From Chondrus crispus (lineage: Eukaryota; Rhodophyta; Florideophyceae; Gigartinales; Gigartinaceae): DNA of 64,000 bases. Below the pieces are notes generated by a model. The model did not search any database, had not been told where the DNA came from, and saw nothing but the letters and a program-made list of their open reading frames with translations. Within the stretch, counting starts at the first letter, position 1. Each line of letters begins with the position of its first letter. Below are positions 43,448 through 56,309 of this stretch, piece by piece. The position numbers and the translations under genes are program-made. The stretch covers positions 1-64,000 of the forward strand of contig NW_005179050.1 of assembly GCF_000350225.1 (NCBI RefSeq), given 5' to 3'.

Positions 43448-44132
43448 TGTAGTATAATCCCCCCTGGGGCTTTTTAGTTAGATTAGATCAACAACGGGAT
43501 CTAGTGCTGTAGAGCCCGATGCTCTACAGTACTACTGCGCGTGGCCACGTGTACCCCTCGGGTACCGGGCACACGCGTGCACGCGTGCACACGTGTACCG
43601 CGCGGGACGGAAGCGCGCGCACACACGTGTACTGTCAGCCACGATGGCTGACAGTATTACAGTACGGTCCGATCTGTACTACAGTAGTCCACTACAGTAC
43701 TTCGGTACTGTAGTGTTATAGATTGTTTTGTATATTAAATATGGAGCAGACCGGCGGGGTGGAGGAAGACAAGCACGGACTTGTCACCCACCGACCGTCA
43801 AAGTCCGACTTCCCGCTTATTTCTAAGGTAACGCTCGCTAATTACCTTAGAAGCGGCACCGAGCGCGGGTTGAGGACGCGCGCGGTACGCCCACGAGCTG
43901 GCTCCGCCTCCGCCCGTCAGTACTGGATCGTTACCCAGTACCGCGCCGGGGCGTCGAGGCGTCGAACCGCTTGCGCGTACCGGCGTCCTCCCCGTTCCCG
44001 CTCTACCACGCTACCCGGGCCCGCTGCCCGGTGCCGTTAGCTGGTGTCCCGCTTCACCCCCGTCTTCCCGATCGACAAGAGTCTCGGTCGAACTGTGCAT
44101 ACACCCCTATCGCTGGGGGTGTTTATGCTACA
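43448..44132 (+). repeat. 3' LTR of the young Gypsy
   Basis: 685 bp, about 99 percent like the 5' LTR, followed by the CGGGG duplication. Confidence 0.92.
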
Positions 44133-44137
44133 CGGGG

Positions 44138-47100
44138 GTCCATAAATTAAAACCTAGTTGTGTACGAAGGCTTGCGCAATGTGCGCAGCAGAAATTTTCT
44201 TCAACGGAACGGTCCGTACGAGCTTCGAATAGCGGTCTCTGATTACTAAAATGTACCAGTTGCCTCGACTTGTGGTGATAAGCTCCCCGAGGATATCAAT
44301 CACGACAAATTCCAGAGGAGCGTTTGGCGTAAACAGCTTCATCTCTTTCGCGTTCTTCCTGAGCTTCACCCTTTCTCGCGCGCAATCTGCGCAGTTTCTG
44401 GCTACCGCGTAGCAATCCAGCGCCATTGTGGGCCAATAAAACTATCTTCTCAAGGTCGTATACAGTTTCCTGCCTCCTGGGTGCCCTGCTGATTTAGCAT
44501 AATGGCTCAACCCTAGGACACGGTCCCTCAGCGATTGTAGTATTACCACTTGTACGAACTCCGCAGAGATTCGACATAAAGTTCCTTCAAATTCCTCGGC
44601 CTCCGTTGTGAACGACTTCGTTCTTCCTTCTTCCATTTCTTCCTTGATTTTGTTGCAGAGAGAGTCGACGGCTTGCTCGCGAAGAAGCTCCTCCGGAGTG
44701 ACGGCTTGAAATTGATCGAGCCGGTCCGAGACGGCCCCCCTCTCAAGAGCGAGGAAGTCGTCCAACTTGTCGAAATCGTTGTCTTCGGATTCTACAGTAT
44801 CGCCCTGTTTGGCCATGAAGCACGGGATTTCGTCGTCGATTTCATCGACTGTTTCTCCTACCGTTAGCAACCTCGACAGAGCGTCCGCCTGGCTGTTAGC
44901 CTTCCCCTTTTTGTACTTGATTTCAAAATCGAATTCCGAGAGGCGTAGCCTCTATCGGATTAAACGTCCACTTGGGTCCGTTACATTCATTAACCACCTT
45001 AACGAGGCATGGTCGGTATGCGCTATGAAGTGCTCTCCATATAAATATTGTCTCAGGGTTTGGACGGCCCAAATCACCGCCGAGCATTCCTTTTCTGATA
45101 CAGAATAATTCTTCTCGGCTGCCGCCAACGTTCTAGAAAAGAACCCGATAGGTCTTCGTTGTGCATCCGGGTGCGTTTGAAATTACGCAGCGCCAATTTG
45201 GTAATCACTTGCGTCGGTATCTACCGAGTACGGAAGGTCCTTCTTTGGTAACGATAGCACCGATGGTGCTAAGATGGCCTCCTCGACCTTGTGAAAAGCT
45301 CTTTCGCACGGTTCGTCGAATCCTTCCAGCCGGACCGGTTGTCCCTTCTTCAACAATTGATTGAGCAGATGTGCCATTTTCACATAATGTGGGACGAACC
45401 TGCGGTATACATTACAAAGTCCCAGGAAGCTTTTGAGCTTTGTCTGCGTTTGAGGGTACCTCACTTGTTCCAAAGCGGCGGTTCGCGCAGCATCGACTTC
45501 TAGCGTACCGAGCCGAACGACGTGGCCTATGTACTTGATCTTTTCGACGAAAAATTCGCACTTGCGAAGCTTGAGCTTCACGCCTGCCTTCTCCAATACA
45601 GACAGTATTTCATCAACATGAACAATGTGTTCTTCCCAAAACTTGCTAAATATGATGATATCATCAAGATACACCAAGCATGACTTCCATCGGAACGGAG
45701 AGAGCAGGATATCCATGGCTCTCTGAAACGTCGCCGGCGCATTGGTAAGCCCGAAGGGCATTCTTGAGAACCTGTAGAGACCCGAGTGACATGAAAAAGC
45801 TGTCTTGTCGAGGTCGCACTCGGGAATAGGCATCTGCCAGTATCCGGAGATAGCGTCCAACGCGGAGAAGACCTTGGGTCACCAAGCGAGTCCAGGCACT
45901 CGTCCATCCTTAGTAATGGGTACGTGTCTTTTATGGTAACTGCGTTTAACCAGCGGTAATCAACGCAAAAAGCATCGATCTGTCCGGCTTGGGCACCAAC
46001 AAAACGGGCGACGCCCATTCTGACTGTGCCGGTTCGTTGACTCCTGCTTCTAACATCTTCTGCACTTCTGCATCTTCTACTTCTCGAGCTTTCGGTGCCG
46101 CTCGGTAGGGGGCTTGTGCGATGGGCCTGGTCTCCGGGGCCAACTCCATCTGATGGACCGTGGTGTTGATCTCTCCGAGAGTCCCGTTCCACATGCGTGA
46201 GTACTTCTTCAACATCTGACGGAATCTTTCGAGCAGCCGGTCCGGCACGTAGCTCAGGTTGAGTTCCTCCCCGTCCGGCGGTGGGGCTTGATCCGTCGTT
46301 CCGGCTTCGTAGATACCGTCGCGGAGAGCTCGCCCGACCGTTCCTCCAGCTGGTCCTCGAGGCCTTGTTCCGACGATGTATATCTTCTGTCGCCCTTAGG
46401 CGCCTTGGCAGAATTAATAAAATTTTCTCCTGTCCTCTCTTGAACTCCAAGCACTTCTCCGATTGTAGTCTTGCTTTCCAACACGGCCCATGAGTGGGGT
46501 AGAAGCTCTGCTACCACTTGTCCTTTCTGAACCCTGACATGATACGGTCTAAAATTCGCCACTAACAAGCGAAATGGCCTGTCAGGCTCCACTTGAGCCA
46601 CCTCGTTTGAACTCACCAACCATGCTTGTCGTACAGAGGCGAGTAGGGATGGACCACGACGAGACCGATTCTTTTTGAAACACATTGGACTACTTGTTGC
46701 GTCCCTGGTTCAATGGTCGTCGCCTTAGCCACTTTCACCTTCGGGGACATCCTTTCCCCTTATTCATCTTCCTCGACCCCTCCCTGAACGAGAGTCCGTT
46801 TCCCTTTTCTCGGCGAGAATTTTCGCACAATCAGAACCTCCGAAAAATCCACCAACTCCACCTTTTTCTTCCGGGGTAAATAGCTTCTACGAACCGATCA
46901 CAATAGTCCGCGCCTAGAATTAGCGGCACGGCGAGTTTCTCGGATACTATAAATTCGGCTGTAGCCACAAATCGTCCAAGCCTCACAGGCATCTTGATCG
47001 TGCCAACTGTGCGAAGCGGCCTGTTATTTGCATCGCAGATGTCTTGTGTAGGTCCAAAGGATACAAGAGCTTCCAATACTGCGGGAAGCTCGGATTTTCG

Positions 47101-47151
47101 AATCAGGTTCGGGCCGGCGCCGGTGTCCAACACGAACAGTACACGGCTCAT
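44138..47151 (-). mobile_element. pol region of the older Gypsy: protease to integrase start (fossil)
   Basis: Protease-like DTGAGPNLIRKS, then RT blocks (MDAISGYWQMPI, GLTNAPATFQRAMD, SCLVYLDDIIIFS), an RNase H start (PYSVDTDASDYQIG), and integrase N-terminal words (SAGHPGGRKLYTTLRR, CADCARERVKLRKNA, DILGEL). Several interruptions. Confidence 0.8.
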
Positions 47152-47822
47152 CAGCCCGACCGTCGGTCCAATGTCTGCGAAGACCTTATAATTCTTCCTC
47201 GCAAGGGCAAAAATTTTCTCGGGACACTCCCTTCGCTTGACCCTGTACCAAGGGCGTCGGATTTGTTCCTGCGGGTCGTCTTTGCCTCAGCGCAAAACAT
47301 TTTTAACCTGTACGGGTTCCTTCGGTTCGTCGACAACTCCAATTACCTCCTCGTCGAAGACTACCTTCTTTTCTGGAGTTGGGGAACGGGACGAAGTCCC
47401 GGCCATGGTTCGCTCGCCACATGTCTCTCCTTCAAATATATTTGAGATTCCCTCCTTCAGTTTCCCTGTCGCTGCGGGTTCGGCCTCACGTCTGACGATG
47501 GCCCCGCGGCCGGCCTTCCTGAAGGTTGGTTCGAATCTTCTGCAGAGGCACTTGGCGTGCTTGCAGTCTGCGATTCGAACCACTTCTTGACCTTCAGGTA
47601 GCTCGTCGACGAAATTCCTAGCCTCTCCATCGGGAACAGCGCCTCGTAGTTACCTAGAACTCGGTGCATCTCTCGGAACGAGAGCAGGCACGTGGGCGCC
47701 CCATGCCCCTTCTCATAGCAATAATAGCATATGAGGCCGTGCTTCTTCTGAGGGTACGGCGACCTCGGCGGTCCACGGGCCGGCGGCCTTCCCGACTAGC
47801 CCGGTCTCCGGAAAGTCGTACC

Positions 47823-49742
47823 CTAGTCTTCCATCGTAATTCTTGGCGCAGGCGTGTGACTACGCCCTCGGAACGCTAACACGGGGTCCGTGGCTTCCGT
47901 ATACGTGCTTTCCGTATGCGCGCGCGTCAGTACGGTAGATGCGCCGCTCGGGTCTTCTTCTCTATATTCATTCCCTTCCGACGTACTAATAAAGTCGCCC
48001 TCGGCGATAAGCGCACCTCCGTAACGGTTTTCACCTTGATTAGGAGAGCTCAATTCTTCTGACCCAGAACGTGACTCGGCCAGGTGGGCAGCGCCGCGTA
48101 TTTTTAGAACGGGATGCGGGGGCTTCTGCCTGCTCCCCTTCCTCAGTGTCGCTGGCGCCTGCATGGTGACTCTCTTTGTCTTCCTTCCCTGGGCGCGGCT
48201 CGCCGAGCCATGCGCCTTCGCATAATTGACTAACCGTAAAAATGAAACGTCCCTAATATCTTGGCGGTACTGAGACACCATGGGCTGGACGCTCGAATCA
48301 AGCCCCTCGATGAACATATTCATCTGCTCTTCCATGGAATAGACATTCCCACATCGGTTGCTCTCGTCTGTTAGGCGGATGTAAAATTCCATTTCGTCTT
48401 CAGACGGCCGTCGCTGGACTTTTTGCAATGCGAGCACGGCTTGGCAGATCGCCTCATCGGTGGCGAGACTCCTTAACAGCCACTGTACGGCCTCTGGCCA
48501 GACGGATATTTTCCCGTGATGGGACCCGGCCGTCTGTGACACATAAGTATACTGTCTGAGGGTGATACCGCTAAAAAATTCAGGTAACAAGCGGATGGCC
48601 TGTCCCTCATTCATTTCCTGTGTATCAAATTCCTGGACCAACTTAGCCAAAAAATCCAGCACAAGGACTGCGTCCTCTCCTGAAAACGTATTCTCCCGCT
48701 TCACCTTCGGTGGTATGTCTCTCCTAATTTTCCGCACGGCGGTCGGCCGAGAACTCGACAAATACGTCTCCGGGTTTCTCAGACGGTACGTCCGGTTCGA
48801 TAACAACTTCTTCATGAGGTAGTTGGTCGAATTCAGCTCCTCCAACTCCCCCCAACGCGGCCCGCGTCGCGTAGCGACGTCCTCTGGCTCAGCGTCTTTG
48901 TCTCTCCGCGAGGCGGACGAAGTGATCCCGCCCCGTCTGGAGGTAATTTTCTTGCCCTGCGAAATTCCTTTTCCTTTCTCTGAACGATGTTCGGAATCGC
49001 TGGCATGGTTCGACGAACTGTCGTCGCCATCTTCAGAAAGACCGTTTGACTCTGACATTGAGTCTCGGTCCTCCGGCTCGTCACTACAGTGACTCTTGCT
49101 CCTGCGTCGCCGATTCTTCTTCGAAGTCTTCGACTTGGAACCCCGCTGTACAGCGGCCTTCTCCTTCTTCGATCGACGGTCGCCTTCTCGACCCGTAGGG
49201 AGCGGCTCTTGGTCCTGTTCTTACGGCTCTCGGCCGGCATCTTGCTCAAGATCCTTGAGGCGTTGCGCGGCGCGGTCGAACCTATCATCGATGCTGAGTT
49301 TAAATTTGGCTAAGGACTCCAAAGCTTGATCCGCGTCTCGCCTTGAGTCCTTGACCGAAAGTTTCAATGAAGCGAGGACCTCCGGTTAGATACCTTTGAT
49401 CCCGTCACTCTGTTCCTTCTCGACGAGATCTATGCGAGCCATTAGCTCTTCCAACGCGGTGTAGAACTGGGATGTTTGCAACTCCAGTTGCTTCTGTATG
49501 AGGGCTAGTTCTGCCCCAAGAACTTTCTTCGTTTCTTGGCGAATTTTGCAGCTCATCTTCTCGAACCGGATTCCCAGGCTGTCGTTGTCGACTTCAATCC
49601 CCGTCGGGGGTTCTTGTATTTCGGGATCCGTAGCCGTATGGGCATGGCTTCGGGTGCGAGGCCCTCGCGGGGTCCTCGACACCCTCGCCGATCCAGCTGT
49701 GCTCCGCGCGAGACCGGCATTCCCGGGTGCGCTTGTCGACAT
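47823..49742 (-). mobile_element. gag region of the older Gypsy (fossil)
   Basis: The N-terminal part begins MSTSAPGNAGLARST at 49742 and contains a coiled-coil stretch (LALIQKQLELQ). The larger part holds the retrotransposon gag-type core (FSGEDAVLVLDFLAKLVQEF, ITLRQYTYV, MNMFIEGLDSSVQPMV). An acidic, Ser-rich tail follows. Relic, broken. Confidence 0.7.
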
Positions 49743-49867
49743 CGGTCGTTGCGATTGACGAACCTAAACACAAAAACGTAAACAAACAAAAGTACTTCGA
49801 ATCCTAGATTAGAATTCTAGGTCAGGTCTCCTGTACACCAAATAATTCTAGGTCGGGAGACCACTTT

Positions 49868-50911
49868 TGTAGTGCAATGCGCCTGTCAGGCAGAGACCAA
49901 GGTCCGACGGTCCAACACAAACAACAACATCAAAAACAACATCTGCCAACCGCACAGCGCTACGGAATGTTCGAAGCTCCTTGTCCTTTTTAAGCGAGTT
50001 TGCGGCCCGCAGTAGCTCGGATCCCTGATAGGGGGCAAAGAGAAGGGCTCAGCCCGGGGTCGGTAAATGGTGGTAAAGTCTTGTAAAGGCAACTGCTCGA
50101 CGAGTTCGGAGGGGTGTCTAGGTAAACCTGGTCCGATGGGTCGTAAATCCAATGCTCGTAGAGCACCTTGAACACCTTATACCCTTGATAAGGTCTTCGA
50201 CGGGGACGTCGCAACGTAGCCCGTCGGGAAAGAAGTAAACGTAGCAGCGCTGCACCGTCGTACTGCCCGATGGCAAAGTACCAACACCAGATCAGTCGCA
50301 ACCAAATTCCCATGGAACCAACGCTATCTTATATAGGAGACGAGATCTTCGTCGAAGGCGTCGTCGCAACAGCCTCCGACAGAACGGACAACAATAGCAG
50401 CGCTATACATTCGTTCTGCCCGATGGAAAAATACCAACACCAGATCGGTCGCAACGAACTCCGATGGAACCAACTCTGTAAAAAGCACCACTGGTGCACT
50501 AACACAGAAGCCCGATGGCAAATGACGTCACGTTGCGGATCGCAATCCTACAAGGTGGGACCAACTCAAGATTAAGGGAAATTAGGATAGGGAAATAAAG
50601 GAAAAATGATAACGAAAAAGGGGACCCCCGAGAGCAAAGGATACCTTAGGCTAGAGTAGAAGGGAATGTCTTGTAAAAGACGGACTTCGACGAAGGCGAT
50701 ATCAAACTCTGGCAACTCGGGTTACCTTTACTGACTTGGTGGTCAATGGGCTAAGTTATATATCGCCCCGCCGAAGCCACTACAGTAGCTTGCGGCGCTA
50801 GATCCTAAATGTAATCGAATGTCAGCTAAATAATTGGTAGCCGAATTAAAACAATTAATTAAAATAATACTGTGCAAATATTCACACGTGTGTCCCCCAA
50901 CCCGGACTACT
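49868..50911 (-). repeat. LTR of about 1 kb, copy 2; 5' LTR of the older Gypsy
   Basis: Read on the minus strand it ends GCACTACA three bases before the primer-binding-like TGGTCTCCC, so it is the 5' LTR of the minus-strand Gypsy. Its other side (50912-50985) resembles sequence next to copies 1 and 3, so it also borders another element of the same family. Confidence 0.7.
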
Positions 50912-51771
50912 TTGTCATACCCTATTGATTTCCTTTCGTTCCACCGCCCTGTAGACCCCATTATTTCACTACATTCTCTTCAAATGTTCGACGTCGTTAC
51001 AAAAGCCTCCTCCACAGAAGACAAAAAAATAGATGTCGCGGCTGCTCCGGAATCGTACAATCAGGAGGAAATATCAACCGTCGGACTTGTTATGTACGAG
51101 CATAAAATCACTGACGGATTGACCAAAGAGAATTCAAACGATGCAAGATCTGTTAAATTCGGGATTCCATAGGAATCCTGTACAACAGTTCATTGTCAGA
51201 ACCCAGGCAAGTTCACTCTCTAGGACCGGTGAGTGTAGAAAGTAGCAACTTAGGTGTGCACTTATGTGCATTACAGTAAGGTTTTGTGTACTTGGCTGTT
51301 TTCATACTCTTTTTAACGAAGACCCTTTCTTGAATAGCGAGGGAGGGAGTGGCAAGAAAAAAGAGTACTGTAGTGTTCAACATCCCGCCGGTGGAGCAGC
51401 TCGATCCCACGAGCTCTCACCATTGCTAGAAATCAACTCGGTCGAAGAGTTGACGAGCAATAAATTCTCTTTATTTCGCTATCCTAGATTTCGTGGAAAT
51501 ACCACGGAAATCCTTATGCTAAAACCCTAAAGATTTTCGGGAGCAAATAGAGGCCTAAAATAAGTTGATAACAACCCCATATGAAGTCGACTGCCCTGAC
51601 GAGATGCTGGGTGGCGCCAAGAAATTACGAAAAAAGGATTCGGGGCATTTCTCGGTTTAACCGGAGCACTTGTACCGGAGAATGAACTCTTTAGTTGATG
51701 AGGTTATGCGATAGAGTCACAACAAATGGTTCGCAGATATCCGTAAAGCCGAGGATATCTGCGGATAGGAC
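50912..51771. other. Retroelement-derived spacer between LTR copies 2 and 3
   Basis: The first 75 bp resemble the flank of LTR copy 3. A plus-strand frame at about 50985-51172 ends with words (YEHKITDGLTKENS) that faintly recall the ADGLTK end of Copia polyproteins; I would not call it on that alone. No intact gene. Confidence 0.35.
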
Positions 51772-52754
51772 TGTAGTGCAATGTGCTTGGCAGGCCGCGA
51801 ACACAGTCCGACGGTCAAACAAAAAGAAGAAAAAGAACAACAGCAACAACCACTGCCGATGGCACGCGCTACGAAGCGTTCGAGACTCCCTTTCCCCTTG
51901 TGTGGGCTTGCGGCCCACGGTAGCTCAACTCCGACGGGGGGGTTAAGGAAAGATGCCCGGCCCGGAAGGATAATGGTGGTAGAGACTTGTGAAGACTTGA
52001 GCGCTCGGCGAGTGCGGGTTGGGCTTATGTACGAGAATGTAACCGCGGTTCGCTGGGTTGTAAGGCCAATGCGCGACGAGCGTCTTCAGCATCTTGGGTG
52101 TAATTCAAGGTCTTCGACGGGGGCTTGTTCAGCACTACCCGACGGGATCGTAACCGTGTAGCAACGCTACTACCGACGTGTTGCCCGATGCCTAAAAACA
52201 CCTTCACCAGCGCGATCGCAATCGCTGTAGGCCGTACCAACTCTGTCTTATACAGTAAGACCTTCGACGCAGGCGTTGATACAACAGCCTTCCTACGGAA
52301 CTTTAAACAGTAGCAGCGCTACACAACGTGTTGCCCGATGGCTAAAACACCTACACCGGATCAGTCGCAACCGACTCCAATGGAACCAACACAATTAAGG
52401 GAAAAATAGAGGTAGAGACAGATAAAGATAGGGAAATAAAGGAAAAAGGAATGGGACCCCCGAGCGCTGAAGGATGCCGTAGGCTTAGGTAAAAGGGAGC
52501 GTCTTGGTAGAGACGGACTTCGACCAAGGCGACATTCAACTCCGGCAACTCGGGTTACCTTTACTGACTTGGTGGTCAGAGGGCTAAGGTATCTATCGCC
52601 CCGCCGGAGCCACTACAGTAGCTTGCAGGGATAGATCCTAGATTTAATGTGGTGTCAGCAAAATTAATGCCAACTAATTAACTAAATAAAATAAAATAAT
52701 TAAAAATTAGAACTGTGCAATTATTCACACGTGTGTCCCCCAACCCGGACTACT
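51772..52754 (-). repeat. LTR of about 1 kb, copy 3
   Basis: On the plus strand it reads TGTAGTGCAATG...CCGGACTAC. It has the same internal blocks as copies 1 and 2 (GGTTACCTTTACTGACTTGG, TTCACACGTGTGTCCCCCAA). Confidence 0.75.
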
Positions 52755-54481
52755 TTTCATATCCAAATATTTTCCATTCTTTTCACCCCCCTTTTCAGGT
52801 GCGTATTGCACTACATATCCCCCTTCCGAGCGCCCTTGCGCTACGCGCCGCTCTGCAGAACCTCCTAAGTCTTTCATCCCTTTTCGACCGACGGTCGCCG
52901 CGTGTGCAAGGGTAAGACGAAAACCAACTTGTGCCATCGACCTGGGATCCATCGACTCACATGCCTCATCCTCAATCGGAGCGAACGGGCTGGAACACTG
53001 ACCTTGATCCCCATGAGATAAGCTTCTCATAAAAGCTTAGCGCACCCCGAGGCCTCTTCCAATTCAACAATCGTTCCTTCCTTTCTGCCACACTTCGCCC
53101 TCGAAAAGATGCGAAGTACTTTCTTTTCCCTCACGTCCGTCAGCCCCCACATCCGCAATCGGACGCAGCCTCCCTGTAATATCACACCCGATATCACTGT
53201 CAGCCCATACGTCATCGATCAGCCGTATAATGCGCTATCCGGAAAATCATCGCTTCATTCGTGACAGCTGGAACTGTGCCCTCGACCCTCTGTCCCAAGC
53301 TCACCTCCCAATGAAATCCCTGCTTCCTCGTCCCCCGTACCGGTCCGTCCATCTGCGTCTGAGGTTGCGCACCTTGCTGTATCCACGGTACAGCTCCCCA
53401 TTGCGACTCCAGATTCCCCTGGGTCGTCGACACTTTCCATCCCTACCATCCGACCCCGGTCACATGTCGCGCCATCCTCGTTGTCCCGTACTTCACCCGT
53501 ACGTGTGAGGACGTCCGTTGCCTCGCCGAGGATCCCCCTTCCATCAGCCGGCCACACAGAAAGTCTATCCGTGCTTGAAGCACCGTCAAGCGATGCAGGC
53601 CCCACGCCTGGATCCCCTTCCTGTGTTGACCTTCTTCCGACCCCTGGGTCGCCCATGCCCACTTCCATACCATCAAAAGAAAATAACGCTGTTTTCAGCG
53701 CTTACCATGGCCTCCTCCGCGCCCACAGTGTGGAGTCAGCTGCTCTTCAAGGGGCTCCTCTGGAAGACTTACGAGTCTTTGCCCGCCTGATTTCGTCTCT
53801 GCCAAAGGGGAAATCCGTTAGCGGAGTCTCCCATTGAACTGTCACCTGTGACAGTCTCCCTCTCACGATACCTCCTATCGTGTCACGTCCAACCTCGTAC
53901 CTCCTTTGGGTGACGCTCTTGTTATCGACTTCATCCTTAAGCCCTTGAATAAAAGGATAATTTCCCTAGGCCCTTGTTCTCAAATTCCTCCTCTTTTCTA
54001 TGCCCTTACCATGTCGATTGGGGGTCGTCAGTAGTCACCTATGATAACAATTTCGCTTCCCCAGCTGTTTTGGGGTGGAGGTGCGACAGCTGCGTGAGAT
54101 GTCTTGTTCGACTGTCGGGGCCGTGACCGACCTCATCCTAGACCTACTACGATGCCCTCCTCTTTTCCAACGCGTCCGGCAACTTCCCCATCTCACAAAT
54201 GACGGCGTTAAATCGTCCTCGAGTTTCCTGATTTTCCTTAAGTTCTGCGCGTCGGGGGGGGGGGGGGTACTGTGTAATCCCTTCACTTTAAAGCGTGGCC
54301 TTCGTTCCTCCTTTCCTGCACATGGCACGCGAACCTTGTAAGAATATTTTAAATGTTCCTTTCCACCTCGTGCGTCGACATTGCGTGGCGAGTGTCTTGA
54401 GAGTGTCGCGACGGGTACACGGGATCCTTGTAGCAATCGCCCTGTGCGAGGACGTCATTAAAGCGAGCGCGGCGCACTCTT
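52755..54481 (+). mobile_element. Body of the element attached to LTR copy 3 (fossil)
   Basis: Just after the LTR, TGCACTACATATCCCC and CCTTGCGC match the sequence next to LTR copy 1 (27870-27925, minus strand). Near 53690-53835 the frame with LLRAHSVESAAL and ARLISSLPKGKS matches the remnant ending at 25920. So copies 1 and 3 belong to the same kind of element. Strongly decayed; cut by the assembly gap. Confidence 0.55.
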
Positions 54482-54581
54482 NNNNNNNNNNNNNNNNNNN
54501 NNNNNNNNNNNNNNNNNNNNNNNNNNNNNNNNNNNNNNNNNNNNNNNNNNNNNNNNNNNNNNNNNNNNNNNNNNNNNNNNN
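54482..54581. other. Assembly gap (100 N)
   Basis: Exactly 100 N, the conventional length for a gap of unknown size. Order and distance of the flanks rest on scaffolding only. Confidence 0.99.
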
Positions 54582-56309
54582 TGTTCACTGGCAGTGAGTG
54601 ACCATGTGCGCGTTATCCGTTTGTCCTCTCTATATTTGCACTTCCCTTTCGACCCACTAACGTTATGTCAATTGACGTCCACGTCTCAGCAGCTACTTTG
54701 TCCTAACATTTTTTTCTCTACCTCATTGTTCCCGGTATCCGATCTCAGGAGGTTGACACCTCGCGATCTGGGTTGTCTCGTTAATTCACGTTTTTACTTT
54801 CCCCAATAAAATTTTGAAGGCGCGGCGAGACGTGCCTCACCTGGGAACGCGTCTGTCTTCGTCGAGCACTTGTTGTTCATACGGATCCGACCCCGCCGAA
54901 GTGTGCGGCGTCCCCGAGGTTTGGTTGCTTTGGCCTTATGTCCATTGCAGCCGGTGGGGCCGTGTTCTCGAGCTACACTGTCCTTACAGTCTCTCTTTCC
55001 TTTGTGACGTTGTCGTCGAGTTGTCCTCGTGGCTTCCTCATGTGAAATGAGGTGGTGTCAATGTGCCCTCTATTATGTCCTCTGACCACCACCGCGTCGT
55101 CGTCGCGAAGTCGGCGCCGTCATTTCCCTTTCGTCGTCGCTGATACGCAGGTCTCGATATGTCGACGTCGACGACGGGAGTCACAGGGTTCTGGGCCTTG
55201 GCTCAGAGGCTTCATCGCAATTTAAGCCTTGCAAGGACAAAGTGTCGTGTACAAATTTGACACGTGTGCAGGTGTTCGGAAGTTTCCTCAGCCTGTGGTC
55301 GAGATTTGATCGAGACGTCCATTTTGTGGTTACCCTCCTAACCGTCGGGGGACACTGCGGGAAGTATTTCAGACATCCGTTCTCGGAAATCATTGCCAGC
55401 TTCTGAACTTCGGGGGTGCTACGTAGGCGGGGTGTGGGGACAAATCCTCATTCTTCGCCTCGTTTGGTTGTCGTACGACCGACGCCACTCGTGCCCGCGA
55501 CCTTCAACAGAAATCTGTGGCCATTGTTCTAATCTCCCTCGCGTCGACGCTGCGACAATAAAAGATTCGTAAAGGGCGTCAGAGCTCGTATTACTTCATG
55601 ACACGTCTGTCTTTGACGAATACTGTCTTCTTCGTACGAGGTGCCACGAAATGTGACCTCCTCGACGGGGTTCTGCTCTCGCGCAGGCCTTAAAGCCTAC
55701 AGTACCAAATCGTCGATACTCGGTAAAAACATTGCGAGAGTTACTCGCCATTTGCACGTCGTCCTCGTTTTCGGTAGTCGCACCCGTCTTCCTCGCGTGT
55801 CCACGAAACGTTTGTTCGTCTACACGCCACAGGAAGATCAGATTTATGATAAATTTAATAAAAGCAATGATGTTGCTATTTTTGGGGGCAAAAAATGCTG
55901 GATTTTTTTCAGCAATGAACGGTGGCCCGTGGGTCATTGGTTCGCGGGCGGCCATATTTTGCCAGCTTTTTTGGCCGTTCCCATTCAGCACGGGGATGAG
56001 GGGCGTTTCTGGTTCCGGCCAGTGACTGGACCAGAATTTTTGCTGGAATATCATAGTTGTAACGGAAATGTTTTTTTGATACGTCGATGTAGCAAAGTGA
56101 TGTGCTATTCTGCTGCCTACTAAACCAGCGCTTTCCCGTGATGTCTTTAACCTTCACGTGCTCGTACCAGAATAAGCTCATGCCTAACCTGCGCTAGTAC
56201 CAGAGGCGTGCTTCGACCTTTTCACGTTTTCTCAACTGATTGAGTCCTCTCTCCATCAATTTTCCTTTGCCTCTCGACTTTGCGCATCCTGTGTTCCTAC
56301 TGAGGCTCA
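54582..56309. other. Non-coding stretch
   Basis: About 1.7 kb with no frame that resembles a known protein. Nothing recognisable apart from short GTCGTCG-rich parts. Confidence 0.5.

Larger units (their letters stand above)
33211..44137 (+). mobile_element. Young Ty3/Gypsy chromovirus, 10.9 kb, inserted in the older one
   Basis: LTRs 33216-33901 and 43448-44132 (686 and 685 bp, TGTAG...CTACA) flanked by a perfect CGGGG duplication (33211-33215, 44133-44137). The primer-binding-like TGGTCTCCCAACC starts one base after the 5' LTR, and a purine tract AAGGGGGGGG precedes the 3' LTR. Order is gag, protease, RT, RNase H, integrase, chromodomain. I count about eight differences between the LTRs, near 1 percent, so it is young. 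It looks close to whole, with about two breaks in pol. Between pol and the 3' LTR is an extra 2.2-kb GC-rich repeat region. Confidence 0.93.
32083..50911 (-). mobile_element. Older minus-strand Ty3/Gypsy chromovirus, split by a younger Gypsy
   Basis: Read right to left: a 5' LTR (50911-49868), three bases, a primer-binding-like TGGTCTCCCGACC (about 49850-49864), a gag region (49742-47823), protease with LDTGAGPNLIRKSEL (about 47125-47080), reverse transcriptase (about 46250-45180, with YLDD), RNase H and integrase zinc-finger region (to 44138). After the 10.9-kb insertion come the integrase core end (LLSDNGTQFT, HPQANGQVERFNR) and a C-terminal chromodomain (about 32275-32120). The 3' LTR is not found. 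It looks broken, with about six or more interruptions besides the insertion. Chromodomain Gypsy elements are known to target heterochromatin marks. Confidence 0.85.

Noticed and set aside
50985-51172. Copia polyprotein end
   Set aside because: Only a DGLTK-type word supports it; no RT or RNase H motif nearby.
54582-56309. Small frames right of the assembly gap
   Set aside because: Short, overlapping on both strands, no similarity between them or to known proteins.
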